Origin: Sedimentibacter sp. MB31-C6
GTDB lineage: Bacteria; Bacillota; Clostridia; Tissierellales; Sedimentibacteraceae
Assembly (NCBI RefSeq): GCF_035934735.1
Contig: NZ_CP142396.1
Location: forward strand, 2,914,001 to 2,978,000
DNA length: 64,000 bases
Direction: 5' to 3'
Within the stretch, counting starts at the first letter, position 1. Each line of letters starts with the position of its first letter. The notes under the pieces were generated by a model. It was not told where the DNA came from. It did no database searches and worked only from the letters and a program-made list of their open reading frames with translations. Positions 16,666 through 25,800 of this stretch are shown piece by piece. Made by a program: the position numbers and the translations under genes.

Positions 16666-17568
16666 ATGATGACTAATAATAACTATTATGATGAATTTGA
16701 TGAAATTGAAAATATCATATCTAAAAATATAGAAAGTAGAGGACTAGACAAAGCATATTTAAGAGGACAACTAAAATTATGTGTAAATTCTTTAAACGAT
16801 AGTGAAACTATAGTTATTGTAACAGGTTTTGTAGTAAAGTCTGCGAAAATTGGTGAAACTGACGGACCACCAGGTGCTTTGGCTTTGGCTTATGCTCTTG
16901 AAAATTTAAATAAAAAAGTAATAATCGTAACTGATAAATATTCTGAAGAGTTTTTGAGGATAGGAGTTAAATTATTAAATCTTAATGCAATTATATATAT
17001 TTTTAAAGAAAATAGAGAAAACGAGCAAGCTGAAGAAATAATTAATAAATATAAACCTGATCATATAATAGGAATTGAACGTCCAGGCAGAAATATAGAA
17101 AATAGATGTTATTCAATGCATGGAGAAGATATAACAAGTTTTTGTCCAAATACAGACTTGCTATTTATTAAAGCAAAAGAGAATAACATAACTACGTCAG
17201 CAGTTGGTGACGGAGGAAATGAAGTTGGTATGGGTAAAGTTATGAATTTCATACAAAAGTATGTGAATAAAGGAAATATTATATGTGCTCAGTTAGAAAC
17301 AGATAATCTTATTATAGCAGGAGTATCCAATTGGGGCTCTTTTGGCATCTGTGCAGGTCTATGTATTACAAACGATAAAATGGTTATGTATGGTGAAGAT
17401 ATATATGAAAATATATTAAAAGAAATCGTAAAAGCAGGCGCAGTCGATGGTTGTAGTAAAAAAAAGATAGAAACTGTTGATGGCATAACTTATGAAGAAA
17501 ATTTAGAAGTTTTTACAAAATTAAGAGCATTAACTAATAAAGGTTTAGGTTTGGAATTGTTAGCGTAA
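16666..17568 (+). CDS. DUF4392 (glutamate cyclase-like) protein
   Basis: A 300-residue protein matching the DUF4392 family. Signatures are GFVVKSAKIGETDGPPGALALAYAL near residue 50, IIGIERPGRN near 140, and AVGDGGNEVGMGKV near 185. The same domain in vertebrate mitochondria has D-glutamate cyclase activity, so a role in D-glutamate or related amino-acid metabolism is possible. Bacterial members are otherwise uncharacterised. The start is taken at ATG 16666, six bases after AAGGTG; an upstream in-frame GTG overlaps that site. It is followed by a strong terminator. Confidence 0.85.
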   Translation: MMTNNNYYDEFDEIENIISKNIESRGLDKAYLRGQLKLCVNSLNDSETIVIVTGFVVKSAKIGETDGPPGALALAYALENLNKKVIIVTDKYSEEFLRIGVKLLNLNAIIYIFKENRENEQAEEIINKYKPDHIIGIERPGRNIENRCYSMHGEDITSFCPNTDLLFIKAKENNITTSAVGDGGNEVGMGKVMNFIQKYVNKGNIICAQLETDNLIIAGVSNWGSFGICAGLCITNDKMVMYGEDIYENILKEIVKAGAVDGCSKKKIETVDGITYEENLEVFTKLRALTNKGLGLELLA

Positions 17569-17571
17569 ACT

Positions 17572-17618
17572 AAAATCAGCTATATCTTTTATTGTATTTA
17601 ATGATATAGCTGATTTTT
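17572..17618. terminator. Terminator between convergent DUF4392 and ArsA genes
   Basis: AAAATCAGCTATATC (17572-17586) pairs with GATATAGCTGATTTTT (17603-17618). The long GC-anchored stem followed by T serves the plus strand, and probably also the minus-strand ArsA gene. Confidence 0.85.
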
Positions 17619-17641
17619 ATATATTAATTAAAGAATAAATT

Positions 17642-18574
17642 TTAAAATTCAGAGAATTTATTTGCAATAATTTCTATATTATTAGCTTTCATATCTTCTT
17701 GAATAAGAGGTAGTGTGAATATTTTCTTACCTTCAAATGTTTTTGTGATAATATCTAGATACTTCTGTTCTTGTTCCTTTTTTCTTATCCAAAATTCATC
17801 TTGCATATTTTCTGGAAGTATCTTATTTACTATTAATCCATCTACTAATATATTATATTTCTCTAATATATTTATAGCTTTAACTGTTTCATCTATAGGT
17901 AATTTTTCTGCATTTATTACGAAAACAAAAGATAAGAGTTTCTCATTCATCATTATATTTTTTGCCAGATTAATTTTGTCATATCGTTTTTTTAAAATTT
18001 TAATAACTTCATCTTTTTCATTTTCCTTATTATTAGCATTTCCATTATTATTAGCCATAGACATAAGGGAAATGGATTTACTTCTTTTCTTTATAAGAGT
18101 TTCTATCCAAGCTCCTAAAAGTTCCGGTAAGGTTAAAAGTCTCACAGTATGTCCAGTTGGTGCAGTATCAAAAATAATTCTATCATATTCATTATTTTTT
18201 TCAGTTATAATTTCTATCATTTTATCAAATAAAGCTGCTTCTTCAGTTCCAGGTGATATTGAAGCAGCATCAATTTGTTTATTTATTTCTTCTATAATAA
18301 TAGGGCTAACAACCTGCTTTAAGCTAGCTCTTACTTTATCCATGTATAATTTACTTTCTTTTTCACCATTTATTTCTATAGCATCTAAGTTTGGTAAAAT
18401 ATTAGTTATATTATCCTCAATTTTTTTTTCAAAAATATCTGAAGTTGAGTGAGCTGGATCAGTAGAAACTAAAAGTGTTTTTAAACCACTTTTTGCTGAA
18501 TATACGGCATATGAAGCACTACATGTAGTTTTACCTACTCCGCCTTTACCACTAAAAAATATTAGTTTATTCAT
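17642..18574 (-). CDS. ArsA/Get3-family ATPase
   Basis: A 310-residue deviant-Walker-A ATPase of the SIMIBI class. The P-loop is GKGGVGKTTCSASYA at residues 9-23, switch I is STDPAHSTSD, and the ArsA signature is DTAPTGHTVRLLTLPELLGAW near residue 140. Only one copy of the ATPase domain is present. The metalloid-binding cysteines of true ArsA are not seen, and no arsB/arsR genes are nearby, so arsenite pumping is unlikely. The Get3-type CxxC zinc motif is also missing. It forms an operon with a 97-residue unknown protein 11 bp upstream, which may be its client or regulator. The role is unknown. Confidence 0.85.
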   Translation of the reverse strand: MNKLIFFSGKGGVGKTTCSASYAVYSAKSGLKTLLVSTDPAHSTSDIFEKKIEDNITNILPNLDAIEINGEKESKLYMDKVRASLKQVVSPIIIEEINKQIDAASISPGTEEAALFDKMIEIITEKNNEYDRIIFDTAPTGHTVRLLTLPELLGAWIETLIKKRSKSISLMSMANNNGNANNKENEKDEVIKILKKRYDKINLAKNIMMNEKLLSFVFVINAEKLPIDETVKAINILEKYNILVDGLIVNKILPENMQDEFWIRKKEQEQKYLDIITKTFEGKKIFTLPLIQEDMKANNIEIIANKFSEF

Positions 18575-18585
18575 TAATTTCCTCC

Positions 18586-18879
18586 TTAAGCATCAAAGCC
18601 ATAATCTCCCCATTTTTCTTCCCATATATTCAATCTATTACCCATTCTAAACTGCCAACTTTCTAAATCTTCAGCAATTAAGGGAAGTAATTCTAATGAA
18701 TAATAACTTGTAGGAATAGGAATCCCTAAAGAATCGCCAAAACATAAAAGTAAAAATTCATCCATTTCATTGTGAGATTCTTTTACAAGAAGAGATCTTG
18801 ATTTTCTATTATAATCTGTAGCCGCTTGAAAAAATAATTTAAAATTTTCTAAAACTTCTCGTAATTTTTCTTTATCCAA
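18586..18879 (-). CDS. Small unknown protein linked to ArsA-type ATPase
   Basis: A 97-residue acidic, helical, soluble protein of unrecognised family. It begins EKLREVLENFKLFFQAA and has no Cys pair, membrane segment or enzyme motif. A conserved-looking central stretch is CFGDSLGIPIPTSYYSLELLPL, and the end is Trp-rich (WEEKWGDYGFDA). The start is TTG at 18879, seven bases after AGGAGG. It is the first gene of a two-gene operon with the ArsA-type ATPase, suggesting that it works with that ATPase. Confidence 0.7.
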   Translation of the reverse strand: MDKEKLREVLENFKLFFQAATDYNRKSRSLLVKESHNEMDEFLLLCFGDSLGIPIPTSYYSLELLPLIAEDLESWQFRMGNRLNIWEEKWGDYGFDA

Positions 18880-18967
18880 TTTGCCGCCTCCTAATTAGTT
18901 ATAACTGTTAGTAAGTGTTATTGATATTGTTATAATTCAATGAGATATAACTTGCTATTTTACATAA

Positions 18968-18996
18968 ATTATATTTCGTTTGTTAATAAATGTCAA
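18968..18996 (-). promoter_or_regulatory. Promoter of the small-protein/ArsA operon
   Basis: On the minus strand, TTGACA (18991-18996), 17 bp, TATAAT (18968-18973): a consensus sigma-A promoter about 90 bp before the TTG start. Confidence 0.85.
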
Positions 18997-19031
18997 TGAA
19001 TTAAACTTATAACATAAAGAATAAATTATCT

Positions 19032-20705
19032 TTATCGATTATTTATTTGTTTAGCTATTTGATTTGCAGCTGATTTACCAGTTTGTAATGCTCCTTGCAT
19101 CCAAGCTTGTTTAGTCGACACATGCTTACCTGCAAATAGCACCCTATTATTATATTCTGGTTGTAGCATTGAATAAGAAAAATTGACTTTTTGTCCAGGA
19201 TAATTTGCTGCAAAGGCTCCTCTAAACCAATATTCTGTGTTCCAATTAACGGTAGCATATTTTTCAATAAGAGTATCCAAAAATCCATAAGGAAGACCAT
19301 GAACCTCTTCTACATTTCGCTTTATTATATTAAAACGTCGTAGTGTATTTTGATTACTAAGTCTAGTGGAATCAAGTCCCAAGTTATAACTTGCAATCAA
19401 TACTCCTGGATCAGTGAAAGAGCATTCTTCAGTCTCTTCACACCGTAAATGATCTGGAGGGTAAACAATAGATTGAATAGGTAAGTCAGTAAAGGATATG
19501 CCACCATTAATATTTCCATAAGACCTATTTGCCTCCCAAAATCGTATTTTACATAGAAATAATGTCTTTTGAGCCTCTATATAGTTTATTTCTTTAATTG
19601 CTTGCATTTTTTGATTGCTAAAATATGGACTTATATTTAAATCTCTTAATGTAGAAAAGGGAATTGTGCATATTACATAATCGAAAGATTCAATGAAATT
19701 TTCATTATTACAATTATTATAATGTAGATTAACTTCGTCAGAGTGTATAGATTTTGAAATACCATTTACAATACATCCTAATCTGATATCTACTTTTCCT
19801 AAAAAACTTGATGGAAGTTTAAATTCATGTGGATTGTCATCAATAAGAGAGTTATAGAAAGCTAAAGGTAAATTAACCATACCACCACTAATTCTATAAG
19901 TATTGAGAAAATCTAGTGAATAATTGCTACTCATTGTTTCATCATGACTTATATTTAATAATGCACCTGTAAATGGTTCCACTGCTGCTAACAAATTTAT
20001 AGCTTCTTGACTTAATCCAAGCATTTCAAAAACCTGTCGATTAGTTAATTTAGTAATTGAAGCGTATTCTTCCGAGTATTCAGGCAAAATTTTCAATATT
20101 TCAGTACGTACTTGAGGGGATAAACTTTTCAACATAGTATCAGTTGCATAGCTGTTCAATTCATTCCATGGAATATTTCTTTCTATTTCAGATAAATTAT
20201 AATAGGGGTATATTAATTCAGTAATTTTCTGGCTACTATGTTCACGTCTTATTCTTATATTATGAGTATATAGAAAATTATTTGATTGTGTTGATAAGGA
20301 TTCAGTATCTAAATTAAATACGTTTATATAATGCCATGTTGTTTCATGCGATACAGGTATTCTCATTGCGCCAAATTCTCCAAAATATTTTTTGAGTTTA
20401 TCAAAATATAAAGTATATACTCGCCCTCCGATTCTTTTTTTTTCTGCATCAAAAATTGTAATATTTGCACCTAATTTTCTAAGTTCATATGCTGAGGCCA
20501 GACCAGCAAGACCGCCTCCAATAATTCCTATTCGCATATTTTTTAATGCTAATGGAGAAGCAAATTGATAAATGCTAGGTGGGGGACTTAATAACTCTAA
20601 TATATTTTCATAATCCTCAAATCTGCCAACTCGTGTTAAGGAATTCAGTAATAATTGATGTCTTTGCTCGTTAGTGGGGTTGTAATATAAATCTTGGTTA
20701 TTCAT
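19032..20705 (-). CDS. Flavin monoamine oxidase family protein
   Basis: A 557-residue FAD-dependent amine or L-amino-acid oxidase. An N-terminal helix-rich region (1-55) precedes the dinucleotide-binding fold IGIIGGGLAGLASAYELRK and the GGR motif (RIGGRVYTL). The mid region has FGEFGAMRIPVSHETTWHY. The C-terminal FAD motif is VLFAGKHVSTKQAWMQGALQTGKSAANQI. Family members oxidatively deaminate amines or amino acids with oxygen, which is odd in an anaerobe, so another electron acceptor or an oxygen-detoxifying use is possible. No signal peptide is seen. The RBS is GGGAGG, with slightly long spacing. It stands alone with no partner gene, and its promoter is not obvious. Confidence 0.88.
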   Translation of the reverse strand: MNNQDLYYNPTNEQRHQLLLNSLTRVGRFEDYENILELLSPPPSIYQFASPLALKNMRIGIIGGGLAGLASAYELRKLGANITIFDAEKKRIGGRVYTLYFDKLKKYFGEFGAMRIPVSHETTWHYINVFNLDTESLSTQSNNFLYTHNIRIRREHSSQKITELIYPYYNLSEIERNIPWNELNSYATDTMLKSLSPQVRTEILKILPEYSEEYASITKLTNRQVFEMLGLSQEAINLLAAVEPFTGALLNISHDETMSSNYSLDFLNTYRISGGMVNLPLAFYNSLIDDNPHEFKLPSSFLGKVDIRLGCIVNGISKSIHSDEVNLHYNNCNNENFIESFDYVICTIPFSTLRDLNISPYFSNQKMQAIKEINYIEAQKTLFLCKIRFWEANRSYGNINGGISFTDLPIQSIVYPPDHLRCEETEECSFTDPGVLIASYNLGLDSTRLSNQNTLRRFNIIKRNVEEVHGLPYGFLDTLIEKYATVNWNTEYWFRGAFAANYPGQKVNFSYSMLQPEYNNRVLFAGKHVSTKQAWMQGALQTGKSAANQIAKQINNR

Positions 20706-21064
20706 ATAAAAATATCCTCCCTTAAATACAACAAAAAAATGTAATAAGTAATTAACTTAATGGTATAAATATATTATTAAAAAGGAACTTTTATGATAGA
20801 ATTAAACCTCATATATATATGATAAAAATATTACATTCATTGATTGATTGATATTCATTTATCTTTAAGTTTTTTATGTCAACTTGAAACTAATTATTTA
20901 CACCCGTGACATAATGTGCTAATATATTGAATAATATCTTATTAAGGAAAAAAATGAACGGAAATTTTTGTAAATTCAGGTTTGACAAAGTACGTTAATT
21001 ATATTATTATGTAATTAGGTTTACGTTTTCATTTTTTTTAATGTTTAAAGGAGGGATTTTTTTA
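20706..21064. other. Intergenic region between divergent genes
   Basis: This AT-rich stretch holds the NSS transporter promoter. It also has TGAT-type short repeats near 20837-20850 and the palindrome CATATATATATG near 20813. No clear promoter for the minus-strand oxidase and no coding potential is visible. Confidence 0.6.
20982..21010 (+). promoter_or_regulatory. Promoter of NSS transporter gene
   Basis: TTGACA (20982-20987), 17 bp, TATTAT (21005-21010). Confidence 0.75.
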
Positions 21065-22483
21065 ATGGAGAAAACAGGAAATGGAAAAAGAGAGAATTGG
21101 GGCTCGAAATTTGGTTTTATCATGGCAGCTGCAGGCTCAGCAGTTGGACTTGGTAATATATGGAGATTCCCATATTTAACCGGTGAAAACGGTGGTGGAG
21201 CATTTATAGTAATTTACTTGGCTTGTGTATTAATAATTGGACTTAGTATTATGGTGGCAGAATTTACTGTAGGTAGAAGAACTAGTCTTGCTGCTGTAGG
21301 AGCTTACAAAACAACTGATAGAAGATGGACTTTTGCTGGAGTTTTAGGTGTTCTTAGCGCATTCTTTATAATGGGATTTTATCCAGTAGTTGGTGGTTGG
21401 TCAGCAGCTTATATCTTTAAATCAGCTACAGGGTTACTCAGTGATCCAGCAGCAATTGTAGATACATTTAGTGCTTTTACAGCTAATCCGATTGAGCCAA
21501 TCTTGTGGATGTTAGGTTATTTGGTAGTAAATGTTATTATTGTTTCAAAGGGAGTTAAAGGTGGTATTGAGGCAGCGGGTAAAGTTCTTATGCCGACTCT
21601 TTTTGTATTATTAATCTTTATTTCTATTAGAAATGTTATGTTACCAGGAGCTGGAGCAGGAATGGAATTTTTATTTAAACCTGATTGGACAAAAGTTTCC
21701 GGAGGAACTTTTTTAGCAGCATTAGGTCAGGCCTTTTTCTCACTTAGTTTAGGTATGGGTTGTATGATAACTTATGGTAGTTATCTTAATAAAAAAGAAA
21801 GTCTTCCAAGTAGTGCTTTACAAGTAACTATTATGGATACAGGTGTTGCAATATTAGCAGGAGTTGCAATATTTCCTGCATTGTTTGCATATGGAATGGA
21901 ACCAGCAGCAGGACCTAGTTTAATATTTATGGTTTTACCAACTGTTTTTGCTGAAATGGGAGGTTTTGGTGTATTTCTTTCTATTATATTCTTTATTGCA
22001 TTTACAGTTGCTGCATTAACTTCATCAGTATCATTATTGGAAGTTGTAGTAGCTTACTTGATTGATGAAAGAAAAATGGAAAGAAAGAAAGCAGTTTATG
22101 GAACTGCGGCTATAATGGTATGCACAGGTATTTTATCATCATTATCTATGGGACTTATGTCAGAATTCAAAATATTAGGTGTTGTTGTATTTGATTTCTT
22201 CGATATATTAACTGATAAAATTTTCTTAGCTATTGGTGGTATGTTTATAGCTATATTTGTTGGATGGTTTATGAAGAAGGAAGACCTTAAAGATGAACTT
22301 ACTAATGGTGGAACAATTAAATTTGGGTTGTTTGAAATTTGGTATAATTTAATTAAATTTGTTATTCCTTTGGCTATTGCTGTAGTAGCATTTGTAGGAA
22401 TAACATCAATTGAACAAACTAGCTTAATGATTTTTGGTTTGGCTATTATAGTAGTTCTTGCTATATTCTCTAAAAAACTATAA
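21065..22483 (+). CDS. Sodium-dependent transporter, NSS/SNF family
   Basis: A 472-residue membrane symporter of the neurotransmitter:sodium family, which imports amino acids or related compounds with Na+. TM1 carries the sodium-site signature GFIMAAAGSAVGLGNIWRFPYL, followed by the unwound-helix segment ENGGGAFIVIYL of TM2. The TM6-7 region GQAFFSLSLGMGCMITYGSYL and the TM8 Ser-rich segment TVAALTSSVSLLEVVVAYL are also typical. About eleven to twelve hydrophobic helices fit bacterial members such as LeuT and MhsT. The substrate cannot be fixed. The start is the ATG nine bases after AAAGGAGGG; eight upstream in-frame codons overlap that site. Confidence 0.93.
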   Translation: MEKTGNGKRENWGSKFGFIMAAAGSAVGLGNIWRFPYLTGENGGGAFIVIYLACVLIIGLSIMVAEFTVGRRTSLAAVGAYKTTDRRWTFAGVLGVLSAFFIMGFYPVVGGWSAAYIFKSATGLLSDPAAIVDTFSAFTANPIEPILWMLGYLVVNVIIVSKGVKGGIEAAGKVLMPTLFVLLIFISIRNVMLPGAGAGMEFLFKPDWTKVSGGTFLAALGQAFFSLSLGMGCMITYGSYLNKKESLPSSALQVTIMDTGVAILAGVAIFPALFAYGMEPAAGPSLIFMVLPTVFAEMGGFGVFLSIIFFIAFTVAALTSSVSLLEVVVAYLIDERKMERKKAVYGTAAIMVCTGILSSLSMGLMSEFKILGVVVFDFFDILTDKIFLAIGGMFIAIFVGWFMKKEDLKDELTNGGTIKFGLFEIWYNLIKFVIPLAIAVVAFVGITSIEQTSLMIFGLAIIVVLAIFSKKL

Positions 22484-22522
22484 TTGTTAAATGATGATTA
22501 ATCTATAAATATGTAAGACGCG

Positions 22523-22556
22523 AACACTTCCTATATATAATGTAGGAAGTGTTTTT
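22523..22556 (+). terminator. Terminator of NSS transporter gene
   Basis: AACACTTCCTA (22523-22533) pairs with TAGGAAGTGTT (22543-22553), followed by a T run. Confidence 0.9.
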
Positions 22557-22635
22557 GTAATAAAATTTTAAATTTTTTGTAAATTTCATCAAAAAAATTT
22601 TATCAAGTATAATTACTTTAATTATTATAAATAAT

Positions 22636-22660
22636 AATACTATGAAAGTATTATAGTATT
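22636..22660. repeat. Inverted repeat ahead of the DUF3787 gene
   Basis: AATACTAT (22636-22643) and ATAGTATT (22653-22660) form a perfect 8-bp inverted repeat with a 9-base loop, 12 bases before the RBS. It could be an operator or a leader hairpin. Confidence 0.5.
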
Positions 22661-22685
22661 TTCAAATGATTAAAGGAGAATTATC

Positions 22686-22853
22686 ATGGCAAAAAATAAG
22701 CATAAAGAAAAACAGATGTCAATGCCAATAGAAAACCATGATACTGCTGCATGGGCAAATAAAGCAACTTTAAAAGCAGTTTCAAAAGTTAATATTCCAG
22801 ATGAAGAACAAGTGCAAAATGCAAAAGAACATGTTGATTCAAATCAAAAATAA
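22686..22853 (+). CDS. DUF3787 small protein, spore-surface type
   Basis: A 55-residue basic, hydrophilic protein. It begins MAKNKHKEKQMSMPIENHD and continues TAAWANKATLKAVSKVNIP, then DEEQVQNAKEHVDSNQK. The ENHDTAAWAN and VNIP...V.NAKE.VD.NQK patterns match the DUF3787 family, whose C. difficile member is annotated as a spore surface protein. No signal peptide or membrane segment is seen. The start has AAAGGAG at good spacing. It is a single-gene unit, with an inverted repeat in its leader and a palindromic terminator starting at its stop codon. A spore-associated role is inferred from the family only. Confidence 0.75.
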   Translation: MAKNKHKEKQMSMPIENHDTAAWANKATLKAVSKVNIPDEEQVQNAKEHVDSNQK

Positions 22854-22877
22854 AAGAAAGCTCATATGAGCTTTCTT
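22854..22877. terminator. Palindromic bidirectional terminator
   Basis: AAGAAAGCTCAT (22854-22865) and ATGAGCTTTCTT (22866-22877) form a perfect 24-bp palindrome with T-rich flanks on both strands. It serves both the DUF3787 gene and the convergent nifJ. Confidence 0.85.
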
Positions 22878-22887
22878 AATTTTTATC

Positions 22888-25800
22888 CTAAAATACTTCA
22901 TGGTCTGCTAATGCTTTATATCTCCTGTACCTGTCTGAAGCATGTTCACTAGATATATTGTACATTTCATCAGCAATTTCAGGGAACACATTCATAAGTT
23001 GGGAATAACGAATTTCACCACGAATGAATTCTATATAATCCTGTGATGGTTCTTTTGAATCAAGTATAAAAGGATTTTTCCCTTGTTCTTTAAGTTCAGG
23101 ATTAAATCTGTATAAATGCCAATATCCTGAATCTACTGCCTTCTTTTCTTCCATCATACTAGTTCCCATACCAGATTTGATACCATGATTTATACATGGT
23201 GAATATGCAATTATCAATGATGGGCCCTTATAATTCTCAGCTTCTTTTATAGCTTTTATAGTTTGGTTCATGTCAGCTCCCATAGCTATTTGTGTTACAT
23301 ATACATAACCATATGTCATAGCGATAAGACCTAAGTCTTTTTTTCTTATTTTTTTACCACCAGCAGCAAATTTAGCAACAGCTGCTGCTGGAGTGGATTT
23401 TGAACATTGGCCTCCTGTATTAGAGTAAACTTCAGTATCCATAACTAATATATTTATATCTTCTCCTGAAGCAATAACATGATCTAAACCACCATATCCA
23501 ATATCATAAGCCCAACCATCACCTCCAAATGACCAAACTGATTTTTTAATCAATTGATCTTTTCGTTTTAATATCTCTTGAACTATTAGATTATCACTAT
23601 TACTATTATCTTTTATAGCATTTAAAATCATATTGGTTGCTTTTTTCGAGCCTTCTCCATCATTAAAATTGTCAATCCAATTTGAAAAAGCGCTTTTTAA
23701 ATTATCATCTATATTAGATTTAATTGATTCTTTCATAAGTAGTAATAGTTTTTCTCTATTTTGTTTAACACCAATTTGTAATCCTAATCCAAACTCTGCT
23801 GCATCTTCAAATAAAGGATTAATCCATGCAGGACCACGTCCCTCAGCATTTGTTGAATATGGCATCGATGGCGCCGAAGCTCCATAAATAGATGAACAAC
23901 CTGTTGCATTGGAAATCATCATTCTATCACCAAACAATTGTGTAATTAGTCTTATATACGGAGTTTCACCACAACCAGGGCAAGCTCCGCTAAATTCCAT
24001 AAGAGGTCTCAAAAATTGACTTCCTTTAACAGTAAATTTATCCATTACATCTTCCTTAGGTTTTACTGTCATTGCAAATTCCCAATTTTCAGACTCCATT
24101 TCAATTTCATGCTCTGCTGGTTTCATTATTAAAGCTTTACCTTTTGCTGGGCAAATATCAGCACAATTTGCACATCCTGTACAATCCATTGGTGATACCT
24201 GTATCCTCCAATGATAATTTTCCATGTTTTTACCGATTGGTTTAGTAGTTTTAAATGTATCAGGTTTTCTTTTTTCTTCATCATTATCTAACAAAAATGG
24301 TCTAATCGTAGCATGAGGGCAAACATATGAACATCTGCCACATTGAATACATTTATCAATTTGCCATTCTGGAATCATAGGTGCAATACCGCGTTTTTCA
24401 TATGAGGTAGTTCCATTAGGGAATGTTCCATCTTCCATACCTTTGAAGGTGCTTACGGGGAGTTCATCCCCTTCATCACGTGCCATTGGACGTTGAATAT
24501 TTTTAACAAAATCAGGCTCATCTTTAATTGGTAGTGAGTCATCTTTAGCATTTGCCCAAGAAGAAGGAACATCTACTTTAATTAAAGCTTCTATTGATTT
24601 ATCTACTGCCTTTTTATTCATCTCAACTATATCAGAGCCTTTTCTACCATACATTTCTTCAATGTTTTGTTTTAGATAATTAAGAGCTTCATCAACTGGA
24701 AGTACATTAGCAAGTTTGAAAAATACTGACTGCATTACCATGTTAATTCTATTTCCTAAACCAACCTTAGAAGAAATAGACATAGCATCAATAATGTAAA
24801 AATTAATATTATTTTTAGCAATATAATTTTTAATTGATGCTGGTATTTTTTCATCTAGTTCCTTAGTACTCCATGAGCAATTCAAAACAAATGTTCCGCC
24901 GTGTTTAAGTCCTTTGATTATATCATAGTGATATATGAAGGATTTATTATGACAAGCTATATAATCAGCGTTGAAAACCAGATATGGAGATCTAATTGGT
25001 TCTTTACCAAACCTTAAATGGGAGGTAGTAGTACCACCAGATTTTTTACTATCATAAGAGAAATACCCTTGAACATACATATTTGTATTGTCACCTATTA
25101 TTTTTATAGCCGTTTTGTTAGCACCGACAGTTCCATCTGAACCAAGTCCCCAAATACGGCATCGTATAGTACCTTCAGGTGCTGTTTCAATAATATCGCC
25201 TTCAGGTAGAGAAGTATTAGAAACATCATCAACTATTCCAATAGTAAAGTTATCTTTTGGCTCTGATTTTTTTAAATTTTCATATACGGAAATAATTTGA
25301 GAAGGTCTTGTATCTTTAGATGAAAGACCATATCTACCACCAACGATTAATGGTGGATTTTCATAATTTTTATAACATTTCACTATGTCTAAATACAAAG
25401 GTTCTCCAGTTGAACCAGGTTCTTTAGTTCTGTCTAATACAGCAATCTTTTTTACTGAACTAGGTATAGCCTCTAATAAATATTTTTCAGAAAATGGCCT
25501 ATAAAGGTGTACTTTTACTACACCTACTTTTTCACCTTTTGTTCTTAAATAATCAATAGTTTCTCTTATAGTATCTGTCACAGAGCCCATAGCTACAATT
25601 ATATATTCAGCTTCCTTATCTCCATAATAATCAAATAATTTATATTTTCTTCCTGTAATTTCACCAAGCTTATCCATATAATGCTGAACAATATCTGGCA
25701 CTTCCATAAAATATTGATTTTGACTTTCTCTTTGTTGAAAATATATATCAGGATTTTGTGCAGTACCTCTAGTAACAGGATGTTCTGGATTTAAAGCTCT

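Noticed and set aside
17715-18452. 245-residue plus-strand frame antisense to the ArsA-type gene
   Set aside because: Hydrophobic by-product of the reverse complement of a conserved ATPase; no RBS or family match.
17642-18574. Arsenite efflux ATPase ArsA
   Set aside because: Single domain, no metalloid-binding cysteine set and no ars genes nearby; only the ATPase family can be claimed.
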